Assembly: GCA_964632355.1 (NCBI GenBank) | Contig: CAZWBW010000037.1 | Coordinates: 1-24,962 of the forward strand | Direction: 5' to 3' | DNA length: 24,962 nt | From: JALOAP01 sp964632355 | Lineage (GTDB): Bacteria > Chloroflexota > Dehalococcoidia > Tepidiformales > Tepidiformaceae | In this document: positions 1 to 6,987 of the stretch, one piece after another | How positions within the stretch are numbered: position 1 is the stretch's first letter | How the letters are laid out: each line of letters starts with the position of its first letter | Position numbers and translations under genes: made by a program | Notes under the pieces: generated by a model | Seen by the model: the letters and a program-made list of their open reading frames with translations, nothing else | Told to the model about the DNA's origin: nothing | Database searches by the model: none

Positions 1-1271
1 CAGAGGAAGTCGACCTTGATCTGCATCGGGTAGCCCATCCACCCGAAGATGTCGATGTTGTCCCAGCCTTCCTTGTCGTCGCCGCGCGGCGGGTAGTAGT
101 TGATCCGGACCTTGTGGAAGATGTCGCCGTAGAGCTCGGGGTAGAGATCCGGCTGGAGGATGTACTCGAGCACGCCGAGCTTCGAGTCTTCCTTGGTCTT
201 GAAGCTCTCCGGGTCGTCGAGGACTTCGCCGTCGCGGTTGCCGAGGATGTTGGTGGAGTACCAGCCCTTCACGCCGAGCATGCGTGCCTTGAGCATCGGG
301 GCGAGGACGGTCTTGACCATGGTCTGGCCGGTCTTGAAGTCCTTACCGCAGTGGGGCACGCCCTTGTCGACAGCGAGCTTCTGGAGCGCCGGGATATCGG
401 TCGTGAGGTTCGGCGCGCCGTTGGCGAAGGGCACACCTTCCATGAGCGCCGCGTAGGCGTAGATCATCGACGGTGCGATGTTGACGTCGTTCGCCTCCAT
501 CGCGGCCTCGAAGTCCTCGAGGTTCTGGTGCACCTGGCAGGGCTGCATGAAGATCTCGGTCGAGGCGCACCAGATCATCACGAGCCGGTCGCAGCCGTGC
601 TTCGCCTTGAAATCACGAATGTCCTGGCGGATGGCCTCCGCGAGCGCCATCTTGTTCGGCGCGGACTTCACGTTCGTGCCCGAGAGGCGCTTCACGTAGT
701 ACTGGTCAAACACCGCCGGCATCGGTTCGATGCTGGAAAGGAAGTCCTTGATCGGCTCGAGGTGTTCGTGCCGGTCGAGCACGCGACCCTTGAGCGCAGC
801 CTCGTAAGCGTTATCGGGGATGGGGTCCCACGCGCCAAAGACAAGGTCGTTGAGGTCGGCGAGGGGGACGAAATCTTTGATCAGCGGCGTGCGGTGTTCG
901 GTGCGCTTGCCCAGCCGGATCGTGCCCATCTGAGTGAGCGAACCGACGGGGAGGCCTGCGCCCCGCCGGGCGTTTTCGACACCGGCGATGAAGGTGGTAG
1001 CGACGGCGCCAAGGCCGACGAGCAGCACCCCGAGTTTGCCTTTGGCAGGCGCGATTTCGCGTGGGGCAGTAGCAACAAAGTCTTTCGGTTCCAAGATGAT
1101 CCCTCTTTCCCGGGCAAGCGAGATGAGGACCCCGTGCCACTGTGCAGGGATCCGTCCCGTCTTTGCCCAATGCTGAATCGTGCTTTGTCGCCGCCCGAGC
1201 AACGCGGCGAGTGCGGTCTGCCCGCCGAAGCGCTGGATGATGCGCTCGGCGGCGTTGAGGTCGTTGCTCAC
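1..1271 (-). CDS. ino1: Inositol-3-phosphate synthase with N-terminal helix-turn-helix domain (partial, 3' end outside window)
   Basis: Converts glucose 6-phosphate to 1D-myo-inositol 3-phosphate with NAD, the first step toward inositol lipids and solutes. From the GTG at 1269-1271 the frame stays open to the window edge (423 codons). Residues 60-423 are Ino1-like: a dinucleotide-binding GLGAVATT at 86-93, then family blocks reading NKMALAEAI, GKDFKTGQT, GWYSTNILGNRDGEVL and NYYPPRGDDKEGWDN. Residues 7-60 look like a Cro/C1-type HTH (FGGQTALAALLG, turn, STIQHWAKTG). Ordinary Ino1 proteins begin near the nucleotide-binding loop, so this is an N-terminal extension. A TTG at codon 60, preceded by AAAGAGGG, could start a shorter enzyme without the HTH, so two products are possible. 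I favour the GTG because codons 1-60 read as a clean HTH and a promoter-like region lies directly upstream. The Ino1 identity is secure; a DNA-binding role is inferred. Confidence 0.9.
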   Translation of the reverse strand, partial: MSNDLNAAERIIQRFGGQTALAALLGRRQSTIQHWAKTGRIPAQWHGVLISLARERGIILEPKDFVATAPREIAPAKGKLGVLLVGLGAVATTFIAGVENARRGAGLPVGSLTQMGTIRLGKRTEHRTPLIKDFVPLADLNDLVFGAWDPIPDNAYEAALKGRVLDRHEHLEPIKDFLSSIEPMPAVFDQYYVKRLSGTNVKSAPNKMALAEAIRQDIRDFKAKHGCDRLVMIWCASTEIFMQPCQVHQNLEDFEAAMEANDVNIAPSMIYAYAALMEGVPFANGAPNLTTDIPALQKLAVDKGVPHCGKDFKTGQTMVKTVLAPMLKARMLGVKGWYSTNILGNRDGEVLDDPESFKTKEDSKLGVLEYILQPDLYPELYGDIFHKVRINYYPPRGDDKEGWDNIDIFGWMGYPMQIKVDFL

Positions 1272-1277
1272 GGGGCC

Positions 1278-1307
1278 AAGATAACGAATTTTTCGTTAGG
1301 GCCGCAA
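1278..1307 (-). promoter_or_regulatory. Putative leaderless promoter of the HTH-ino1 gene, spanning an operator-like palindrome
   Basis: On the minus strand TTGCGG (1307-1302) is followed after 18 bp by TATCTT (1283-1278). Six bases later comes the GTG start at 1271, and no Shine-Dalgarno precedes it. That geometry suits a transcript beginning at or next to the start codon. The boxes match the bacterial sigma-70 consensus only partly (3/6 and 4/6). The assignment is inferred from position. Confidence 0.4.
1282..1298. promoter_or_regulatory. Perfect inverted repeat, candidate operator
   Basis: TAACGAA (1282-1288), TTT spacer, TTCGTTA (1292-1298): two perfect 7-bp arms. The repeat fills most of the spacer between the proposed -35 and -10 and touches the -10 box. 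It is AT-rich in an otherwise GC-rich region. The position and dyad symmetry suit a dimeric HTH regulator, and the adjacent gene encodes one. No other copy with this 3-bp spacing was noticed in the window. Confidence 0.5.
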
Positions 1308-1365
1308 GTGAACCCCTTCGCCGCGAGGCGTGCGGCCAGGGGGCGCAGAATACCCGTTCCGGGAA

Positions 1366-1563
1366 CTATTCGTCGAGCGGAATGTCGACCTGCCAGCCGC
1401 CGGTCTCGGGGATCCCGGAATCGCCGCACGTGAGCGTGAGCTTGGTGGTCCCGTCGGCGAGCGGCCCGGCGAAGGTCCACGCGACGGTGCCGTCGGGGCT
1501 GGTCTTGCCCTGCTGGAGCGAACGCGGGACAGTCCCGATTCGTTCGCGCGCGAGTCCTGACGC
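1366..1563 (-). pseudogene. C-terminal remnant of an unidentified protein
   Basis: This minus-strand frame runs from just after a TGA (1566-1564) to a TAG at 1368-1366 and contains no ATG, GTG or TTG start. The last 50 or so codons (about 1518 to 1366) have nearly all G/C third positions and encode a plausible beta-rich ending: TSPDGTVAWTFAGPLADG, then KLTLTCGDSG, ending GWQVDIPLDE. Upstream of about 1518 the third-position bias is lost, so the coding signal ends abruptly. A short inverted repeat, CGGGAC-A-GTCCCG (1525-1537), sits near that boundary. The best reading is a gene truncated at its 5' end. The family is not recognised; the piece resembles the end of a secreted Ig-like domain. The rest of the 1272-1611 gap holds only the ino1 promoter. 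Confidence 0.35.
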
Positions 1564-1611
1564 TCATCCCAGTTCGAGCCGTGAGCGTAGGGTCTCGGAC
1601 CGGAAATTGAA

Positions 1612-2346
1612 CTAGCCGCTCGCCAACAGCTCGCGGAGGCGAAGGGCGTTGCGGGGGGCGTGGCCACCGATGTCGTTGTTGAAGTAGACGAAGGCCTGCC
1701 GGGTTTCGCGGGCGGCAACCCGAAGGCGTTCGGCCCAGCGCCCGAGTTCGTCGTCCGGGTAGTTGCCGCCGTAGCGTTCGCCGGAGCCGTGGAACCGCAT
1801 GTACAGCAGCCCGCCGGTCGCGCGCAGTGGCGATTCGAGACCGGGCATGTGGAACGCGCAGAACCCGGCGCCGTGGGCGTCGAGCACTTCGAACGTGGGC
1901 CCCGCGAACCACGACTCGTGGCGGAACTCGAACACGTGGGTCAGCTCGCGAGGCAACAGCTCGAGGAAGGCTTCGAAGCGGCGAACGTTCGAGGCGTCGC
2001 GCCGGAAGGTCGGCGGGAGCTGGTAGAGGATGGGGCCAAGGTGATCGCCGAGCCGCCGCGCGCCGTCGTACAGCAGCTGCAGTGACCCGGGTTCAACCGC
2101 GAGGCGCCGGATGTGCGTGATGTAGCGGCTTGCCTTCACCGCGAACAGGAAGCCTGGGGGCGCTTCGTTGCGCCAGAGGGCCCAGGCGGCGGGTTTTGGC
2201 TGGCGGTAGAAGCTGGCGTTCAGTTCGACCGTATCGAAGGTGCGCGCGTAGTGGTCGAACCAGCGGGCCGCCGGGAGCCCGTGGGGATAGAAGTCATCGC
2301 GCCAGTGTTTGTAGTGCCAGCCAGATGTGCCGACGCGGAACTCCAT
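1612..2346 (-). CDS. DUF72 (YecE-like) protein
   Basis: A 244-residue protein that matches the DUF72/YecE family in length and sequence. The start reads FRVGTSGWHYKHWRDDFYP, followed by FDTVELNASFYRQP (about 37-50) and FLFAVKASRYITHIRRL (about 66-82). Near the C-terminus are RFHGSGERYGGNY (about 183-195) and FVYFNNDIGGHAPRNALRL (about 218-236). The family has a TIM-barrel fold; its biochemical role is not settled, so none is assigned. It is the last intact gene of the unit led by the UvrD-like helicase and starts 37 bp after the mscS-like stop. The ATG at 2344-2346 has only a weak purine-rich sequence before it. Family assignment is firm. Confidence 0.9.
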   Translation of the reverse strand: MEFRVGTSGWHYKHWRDDFYPHGLPAARWFDHYARTFDTVELNASFYRQPKPAAWALWRNEAPPGFLFAVKASRYITHIRRLAVEPGSLQLLYDGARRLGDHLGPILYQLPPTFRRDASNVRRFEAFLELLPRELTHVFEFRHESWFAGPTFEVLDAHGAGFCAFHMPGLESPLRATGGLLYMRFHGSGERYGGNYPDDELGRWAERLRVAARETRQAFVYFNNDIGGHAPRNALRLRELLASG

Positions 2347-2382
2347 CGCCCGATTCTCGTCCCGCGGGCACCGGTTGTCTGC

Positions 2383-3333
2383 CTAGGTGGCGAAGGGGTT
2401 CTCAGCCGAGGCGGAGGAAGATTCGGGTTCCTCCTCTTTCTTGTTGCTGCCTCCGTCGCGCACCTCTTCTTCGCGCAGCACGATGGGGCGGAGCGGCTTG
2501 AGGAGGTCGGCGCCCGCCTGGTCGAACCGCTGGCGGATGAGGCGGCGGAGTTCGCCGGTGAGTTCCCACTGTGTGCCGGGCTTAACGTCGCCTAGCACCT
2601 TCAGGATGACGCCGCCTTCCGTGAGTTCGTCGATGCGAAGGACACTCGGCGCCGAGAGGATGTCGCGGGCGCGCTCCTCGGCGAGCTGGCGGCAGGCGTC
2701 GTTCACCATGCGAATCGCGTCTTCGGTGGGGATGTCGCGCGGGACCGTGACATCGAGGTTGATGCGGCTGAAGCCGCTGGTCATGTTCGTGGCGATCGAG
2801 ATGGCGCTGTTCGGGATGTAGTGGAGGTGGCCGTCGAGGTCGCGGAGGACGGTGCGCCGCGGGTTGATTTCGACGACGGCGCCGCTCACCCCGGCAACCC
2901 GCACAACGTCGCCGACGCCGTACTGGTCTTCGAGCAGGATGAAGGTGCCGTTGATGACGTCCTTGATGAGCGTCTGGGCGCCGAGACCGATCGCGATGCC
3001 GGCAATACCAACGCTGGCGACGAGCGCCGAGATGTTGAGCCCCAGCACGTCGAGCACCAGTGCGGTGCCGATGAAGAACAGGAAGATCGAGGAGAGCCAG
3101 TTGAAGGTGGCGACGATGGTGTTGGCTCGGCGCTCGGCGAGGCGTTCCTCTTCGTGGCGGACTCTCGCGGTCCGGAGGATTGCGCGGCGCAGGAAGCGTT
3201 CGATTACGACCTTCCGGATGATGTAGGAGACGATGACGACGCCGACGATGACGATCAGGGCCGCGAGCAGGTCCTCGCGGAACCACGTCTTCCACTCATC
3301 CCAGCTGGCGGGCACGAGAAAGACCTCTCCCAT
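2383..3333 (-). CDS. Small-conductance mechanosensitive channel (MscS family)
   Basis: A channel of the inner membrane that opens under membrane tension and releases solutes during osmotic downshock. In its 316 residues there are hydrophobic segments at about 21-43 and 74-97. A third, pore-lining segment (about 101-128) is rich in Gly and Ala (VASVGIAGIAIGLGAQTLIKD) and runs into the MscS beta domain (DQYGVGDVVRVAGVSG at 136-151; HYIPNSAI at 171-178). A soluble alpha/beta domain follows. The C-terminal 35 or so residues are charged and low in complexity (KKEEEPESSSASAENPFAT). The ATG overlaps the upstream helicase stop by one base (TGATG at 3335-3331), so translation is probably coupled. Length and topology fit a three-helix MscS protein. 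Confidence 0.93.
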   Translation of the reverse strand: MGEVFLVPASWDEWKTWFREDLLAALIVIVGVVIVSYIIRKVVIERFLRRAILRTARVRHEEERLAERRANTIVATFNWLSSIFLFFIGTALVLDVLGLNISALVASVGIAGIAIGLGAQTLIKDVINGTFILLEDQYGVGDVVRVAGVSGAVVEINPRRTVLRDLDGHLHYIPNSAISIATNMTSGFSRINLDVTVPRDIPTEDAIRMVNDACRQLAEERARDILSAPSVLRIDELTEGGVILKVLGDVKPGTQWELTGELRRLIRQRFDQAGADLLKPLRPIVLREEEVRDGGSNKKEEEPESSSASAENPFAT

Positions 3334-5516
3334 CAGACGCGCTCCAGTGGCGCCATGCTTTGGAGCAGCCGCCGAACCCCGGCCCCATCGAAGGCGACAA
3401 CCACCTCGACATCGCTCCCTCGCGCCTGGGTGCTCACGACCATGCCTTCGCCGAACTTGGGGTGCGAAACGCGGTCGCCGGCCTTGAACTCTGCGGCCGC
3501 GGGCTGGAACTCCTCGCGGACGGGAGCGCTGGCAACCACGTCGGCGTAGCTCTTACGGGTCGTCGAACTCCATGGCCGCATGACGGACGGTGGGATGTCC
3601 TTCAGGAAGCGCGACACGGGGTTCGTCGACTGGTTACCCATAAGGTACCGACGGTAGGAACGAGTCAGGTAAAGCAAATCCTCGGCGCGAGTAATCCCGA
3701 CGTAGGCGAGCCGGCGTTCCTCCTCCATCTGGAGTGGATCGTCGAACGAGCGGATGTGCGGGAGAACGCCCTCCTCCATGCCCACGAGGAAGACGACCGG
3801 GAATTCGAGGCCCTTCGCCGCGTGGAGGGTGATGAGCGTGACGGCGTCGACGTCATCCTGCATCTCGTCGACGTCGGCGACGAGGGAGACGTCCTGGAGG
3901 AAGGTCGAGAGATCGCTTGCTTCGCCCGTGACCTCCTCGTACTGGCTCATCACGTTGCGGAGCTGCATCACGTTCTCGAGGCGGTCCTGGGCGTCGCCTT
4001 CGCCGTCCTGGAGGTAGCGGGCATAGCCCGTCTCGGTAAGCACGGCGTCCAGGAGTTCTTCGAGCGGAAGTTCGCGCCGTTCGCGCAGGCTGTTGATGAG
4101 TTCGACGAAGGCGCGGACGGCGTTCGCCGAGCGCGCCACGATGCCCGAAACCGGGTGCCCTTTCGCGACCATCTCGGCGGCGTCCCACATCGTCAGCCCG
4201 ACCTGGGAACCGTATTCGCGCAGCCGCTGGACCGTGCGGTCGCCGATGCCGCGCGGGGGCACGTTGATGACCCGCAGCAGGCTCGCTTCGTCGAGGCGGT
4301 TGTGGATGAGGCGAAGGTAGGCGATGAGATCCTTGATTTCGCGGCGCTGGTAGAAGCGCACGCCGCCGACGATGCGGTAAGGGATGCGGTGGCGGACGAG
4401 TGCCTCTTCGATCGGGCGGGACTGCGCGTTCGTCCGGTAGAGCACGGCGATGTCGCCGTAGCGGCGCCCTTCGGCGGTGAGCCGCGCCGATTCAGTGGCG
4501 ACGAATTCGCCCTCCTCCTCTTCGGAGTACGCCTCGTAGACGGAGATAAGGTCGCCGCCTTCGCGTTCGGTCCAGAGGGTCCGCTTGTGGCGGCCGGGGT
4601 TCTTCGCGATGACGGCATCGGCGGCCTCGAGGATCGGCCGGGTGGAGCGGTAGTTCTGTTCGAGCAGGTAGGTGGTGCAGTTCGGGAAGTCGCGCTCGAA
4701 GTATCCGACGTTGCGGATGTCGGCAGCGCGCCAGGAGTAGATGCTCTGGTCAGGGTCGCCGACAACGGTGATGTTGCCGTGGGCGGAGGCGAGCACCTTC
4801 GCGAGCTGGTACTGCACCTTGTTCGTGTCCTGGAACTCGTCGACGAGGACGTGCAGGAAGCGCCCGGCATACTTCTCGCGCACGCGCTCCGACTCGCGGA
4901 ACATGCGCAGGGCTTCGTTCAGGAGGTCGTCGAAATCGAGCGCGGATGCCGCGCGGAGCGCCTCGTCGTAGCGGGCATAGGCGCGCGCGGCGACCTCTTC
5001 GTAGTAGTCGCGGACGCGCTGGCTGAACTCCTCGGGGCCGATGAGCTCGCTCTTGGCCTTCGAAATCGTACCGAGGATGGCGCGCGGGCTGAACCGGCGC
5101 GGATCGACGGACATCGCTTCAAGGACGCGCTTCATCAGCGCGACCTGGTCGGCGTCGTCGTAGATGACGAAGTCGGGGTCGACACCGACGACCTTGCCGT
5201 CGATACGAAGCCAGCGGGCGCACATCGAATGGAATGTGCCGAGCGCCAGGCTGCCGGCGTCGTCGCCGAGGAGCGTGCGAGCGCGGTCGCGCATTTCGCG
5301 GGCGGCCTTGTTNNNNNNNNNNGTAACGGCAAGAATGCGCCACGGTGCGACGCGCTGTTCGCGGACGAGGTAGGCAATGCGGTGGGTAATGACGCGGGTC
5401 TTGCCGCTCCCCGGGCCGGCAAGGATGAGAACGGCGCCTTCGCCATGGGTGACCGCAGCGCGCTGCGGTTCGTTGAGGCCTTCGAGAATGGGCGGCAGTG
5501 GCTCTGTAGCGGTCAC
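3333..5516 (-). CDS. UvrD/PcrA-type ATP-dependent 3'-5' DNA helicase (contains a 10-N gap)
   Basis: A superfamily 1A helicase that unwinds DNA in repair and replication restart. All core motifs are visible in the 727 codons: Q motif LNEPQRAAV (14-22), Walker A GPGSGKT (34-40), motif Ia broken by Ns (65-70), Walker B VDEFQDT (225-231), motif III GDPDQSIYSWR (253-263), motif V TLHAAKGLEF, and motif VI RRLAYVGITRAEDLLYL. The C-terminal block GDRVSHPKFGEGMV matches the Tudor-like end of PcrA/UvrD. PcrA and UvrD cannot be told apart safely here, so no symbol is given. The start is GTG (5516-5514), and a TAGACT box six bases upstream suggests a leaderless transcript. The stop overlaps the start of the mscS-like gene. 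Confidence 0.95.
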   Translation of the reverse strand: MTATEPLPPILEGLNEPQRAAVTHGEGAVLILAGPGSGKTRVITHRIAYLVREQRVAPWRILAVXXXXNKAAREMRDRARTLLGDDAGSLALGTFHSMCARWLRIDGKVVGVDPDFVIYDDADQVALMKRVLEAMSVDPRRFSPRAILGTISKAKSELIGPEEFSQRVRDYYEEVAARAYARYDEALRAASALDFDDLLNEALRMFRESERVREKYAGRFLHVLVDEFQDTNKVQYQLAKVLASAHGNITVVGDPDQSIYSWRAADIRNVGYFERDFPNCTTYLLEQNYRSTRPILEAADAVIAKNPGRHKRTLWTEREGGDLISVYEAYSEEEEGEFVATESARLTAEGRRYGDIAVLYRTNAQSRPIEEALVRHRIPYRIVGGVRFYQRREIKDLIAYLRLIHNRLDEASLLRVINVPPRGIGDRTVQRLREYGSQVGLTMWDAAEMVAKGHPVSGIVARSANAVRAFVELINSLRERRELPLEELLDAVLTETGYARYLQDGEGDAQDRLENVMQLRNVMSQYEEVTGEASDLSTFLQDVSLVADVDEMQDDVDAVTLITLHAAKGLEFPVVFLVGMEEGVLPHIRSFDDPLQMEEERRLAYVGITRAEDLLYLTRSYRRYLMGNQSTNPVSRFLKDIPPSVMRPWSSTTRKSYADVVASAPVREEFQPAAAEFKAGDRVSHPKFGEGMVVSTQARGSDVEVVVAFDGAGVRRLLQSMAPLERV
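5313..5322. other. Assembly gap (10 Ns) inside helicase motif Ia
   Basis: Ten Ns interrupt the helicase between LAV-AC and AAC-AAG (N-K). The family motif here is T-F-T-N-K, which needs only seven unknown bases after AC. Ten Ns give one codon too many while keeping the frame. The run is therefore probably a fixed-length scaffold placeholder rather than a measured gap. Confidence 0.9.
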
Positions 5517-5522
5517 TTAACC

Positions 5523-5528
5523 AGTCTA
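5523..5528 (-). promoter_or_regulatory. Putative -10 box of a leaderless helicase promoter
   Basis: TAGACT on the minus strand lies six bases before the GTG start at 5516, and no Shine-Dalgarno is present. No convincing -35 box is visible. The same spacing occurs before ino1 and the cysteine-cluster gene. Confidence 0.3.
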
Positions 5529-5611
5529 ACGTTGGGCCGAAGGGGGATCGATTTCGCGGTTCAGTAGCGGATAGGAAAGGGACGCGCAGTCGAGGAACGA
5601 GGGTGCGGTGA

Positions 5612-5617
5612 TATACT
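5612..5617 (+). promoter_or_regulatory. Putative -10 box for the zinc-ribbon membrane protein gene
   Basis: TATACT within GTGATATACTCGG, 31 bases before the ATG at 5649. It matches the -10 consensus at five of six positions; no clear -35 was found. A leader of about 25 nt would result, containing a purine-rich AGGACGCAGGAG that can serve as ribosome binding site. Confidence 0.4.
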
Positions 5618-5648
5618 CGGCGCAGCGTCCAGGACGCAGGAGTTCCTC

Positions 5649-6314
5649 ATGTACCTTGTCTCGTGGCCCGGGGGTTCCTGGGAAGCCACCCTGAAGTACA
5701 CCATCACCATCCTTGCGATTTATCTCGGTGCACTCTGGCTGACATTGGTGTTCTGGACGTATCGGGACATCCGGCAGCGAACCCGTGACCCTATCGTGCA
5801 GACCATTTCGGTGCTGCTGGTGCTGCTGTTCTTCCTGCCCGGGCACTGGATCTACCTCATCCTCCGGCCGCGATACACGCTGAGTGAACTGTACGAGCGA
5901 TCGCTGGAGGAGGAGGCGCTGCTGCAGGAACTCGAGGACCAGAAGGCCTGTCCCACCTGCAAGCGCCGGGTGCAGGATGACTTCCTCCTCTGCCCGTCGT
6001 GCCGCACACAGCTCAAGGAGCCCTGCCGCCAGTGCGCGAAGCCACTGAGCTACGCGTGGGTCGCGTGCCCCTACTGTGGCACCGAAAAACCCGCTCGCGA
6101 GGGGCAGGGAGCACGGCCGGTTCGGCCCCGGGCCGCCGCAGCGGCGACAGCGACGCAGTCGCGATCGGCACGCGGGAAGGCGCCGCAGCCGCAATCGCCG
6201 CCAAAGCCTGAGCCAGCACGCGCGAAGACCGATGCCCAGAAGCCGGCCAAGCGGGACCCGCTGACCGTGCGCCCGCCGATCAGCGAAGAGCCGGTCATCG
6301 GAAGCGGCGACTAG
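5649..6314 (+). CDS. Membrane-anchored double zinc-ribbon protein
   Basis: A 221-residue protein of unknown function. Two hydrophobic segments lie at about 15-37 and 50-72, with a charged loop between them (TYRDIRQRTRDP). After a short acidic helix (LYERSLEEEALLQELEDQ) come two CxxC-x10-CxxC zinc ribbons, with cysteines at 101, 104, 115, 118 and 126, 129, 140, 143. The last 75 or so residues are rich in Ala, Pro, Lys and Arg and probably disordered. Metal binding by the eight cysteines is a strong inference; the partner of the ribbons and of the basic tail is unknown. The preferred ATG is preceded by CAGGAGTTCCTC. The gene is divergent from the UvrD-like helicase. Confidence 0.85.
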   Translation: MYLVSWPGGSWEATLKYTITILAIYLGALWLTLVFWTYRDIRQRTRDPIVQTISVLLVLLFFLPGHWIYLILRPRYTLSELYERSLEEEALLQELEDQKACPTCKRRVQDDFLLCPSCRTQLKEPCRQCAKPLSYAWVACPYCGTEKPAREGQGARPVRPRAAAAATATQSRSARGKAPQPQSPPKPEPARAKTDAQKPAKRDPLTVRPPISEEPVIGSGD

Positions 6315-6375
6315 CCAGACTAGCCCGGAACTCCACAGGTTGATAGGCAGCCGCGAGCGAGCGCGCGGCCGCATC

Positions 6376-6404
6376 TTGAGATCGTGATGCTCCACGCGCA
6401 GACT
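6376..6404 (+). promoter_or_regulatory. Putative leaderless promoter of the DinB-like gene
   Basis: TTGAGA (6376-6381) matches the -35 consensus at five of six positions. After 17 bp comes CAGACT (6399-6404), a poor -10, then seven bases to the ATG at 6412. There is no Shine-Dalgarno in those seven bases. The spacing suits a leaderless transcript. Confidence 0.3.
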
Positions 6405-6411
6405 GGCCGGC

Positions 6412-6933
6412 ATGACACAGAAGCATGTGCCGACGAAGGACGAGCTTCACGCGCGGATCACCGAGTCGTGGGACAAGCTCGAGCGGCTGGTGCGAAGCGT
6501 TCGCACCGACCGGCTAGCGGTTCCCGGCCCGGATGGCTGGTCGGTGAAAGACCACATCGCGCACCTGGCGGCGTGGGAACGCTCGTTGTTGAACCTCCTC
6601 CAGGGACTACCGCGCCATAGCGCCCTCGACGTCAGCGAAGCCGACTACCTGCGGCACGACAACGACTTCGTTAACGAACGGATCCGGGAATCGCGGGGGC
6701 GCTGGTCGCTCGCGCAGGTGGTAACGGATTTCCAGACCGTCCACGACGACCTGCTCGAAGTGCTGGACCGGTTCACGGACGAGGACCTGGTGCGTGGGTA
6801 CTCGGACTTCCTTCCCGATGAGCCGGGGCCCGATAGCGGCGCGCCCATCGTCGAATGGATCACGGAGAACACGTGCGACCACTACGACGAGCACCGCGTG
6901 TACATCGAACGGGTGCTGGCGGCACAGCAATAG
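6412..6933 (+). CDS. DinB/DfsB-like four-helix bundle protein
   Basis: A 173-residue cytoplasmic protein of the DinB-like superfamily. These are four-helix bundles that often bind a metal through three histidines; some act as thiol-dependent transferases or hydrolases. The candidate ligands are His48 or His51 in the motif WSVKDHIAHLAAWE (43-56), and His157 and His161 in TCDHYDEHRVYIERVL (154-169). The DHIAHLAAWE signature is closest to the DfsB/ClbS-like branch, but the substrate cannot be inferred. It starts about 100 bp after the zinc-ribbon gene and seems to have its own promoter. It converges on the alcohol dehydrogenase gene across a shared hairpin. Confidence 0.85.
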   Translation: MTQKHVPTKDELHARITESWDKLERLVRSVRTDRLAVPGPDGWSVKDHIAHLAAWERSLLNLLQGLPRHSALDVSEADYLRHDNDFVNERIRESRGRWSLAQVVTDFQTVHDDLLEVLDRFTDEDLVRGYSDFLPDEPGPDSGAPIVEWITENTCDHYDEHRVYIERVLAAQQ

Positions 6934-6935
6934 AA

Positions 6936-6964
6936 CACCCGCCGCCCCAGGGAGACGGCGGGTG
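6936..6964. terminator. Bidirectional hairpin between convergent genes
   Basis: CACCCGCCG (6936-6944), an 11-base loop, and CGGCGGGTG (6956-6964) form a perfect 9-bp GC-rich stem. It lies three bases after the DinB-like stop and 23 bases from the end of the convergent dehydrogenase gene. On the minus strand the stem is followed by TTCTATT, so it suits the dehydrogenase transcript better; no T-run follows on the plus strand. Confidence 0.6.
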
Positions 6965-6987
6965 CAGGGTGCGTGTGGCGCGGCGAA

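Noticed and set aside
114..1433. 439-codon plus-strand open frame at the left edge
   Set aside because: It is the antisense of the Ino1 gene, whose family blocks are unmistakable on the minus strand.
3360..5567. 735-codon plus-strand open frame opposite the helicase
   Set aside because: The helicase on the minus strand has every SF1 motif; the opposite frame has none.
6667..6678. TTCGTTAACGAA palindrome resembling the ino1 operator arms
   Set aside because: It lies inside the DinB-like coding sequence (F-V-N-E), the arms are in the opposite order and overlap, and it is far from any promoter. Probably chance.
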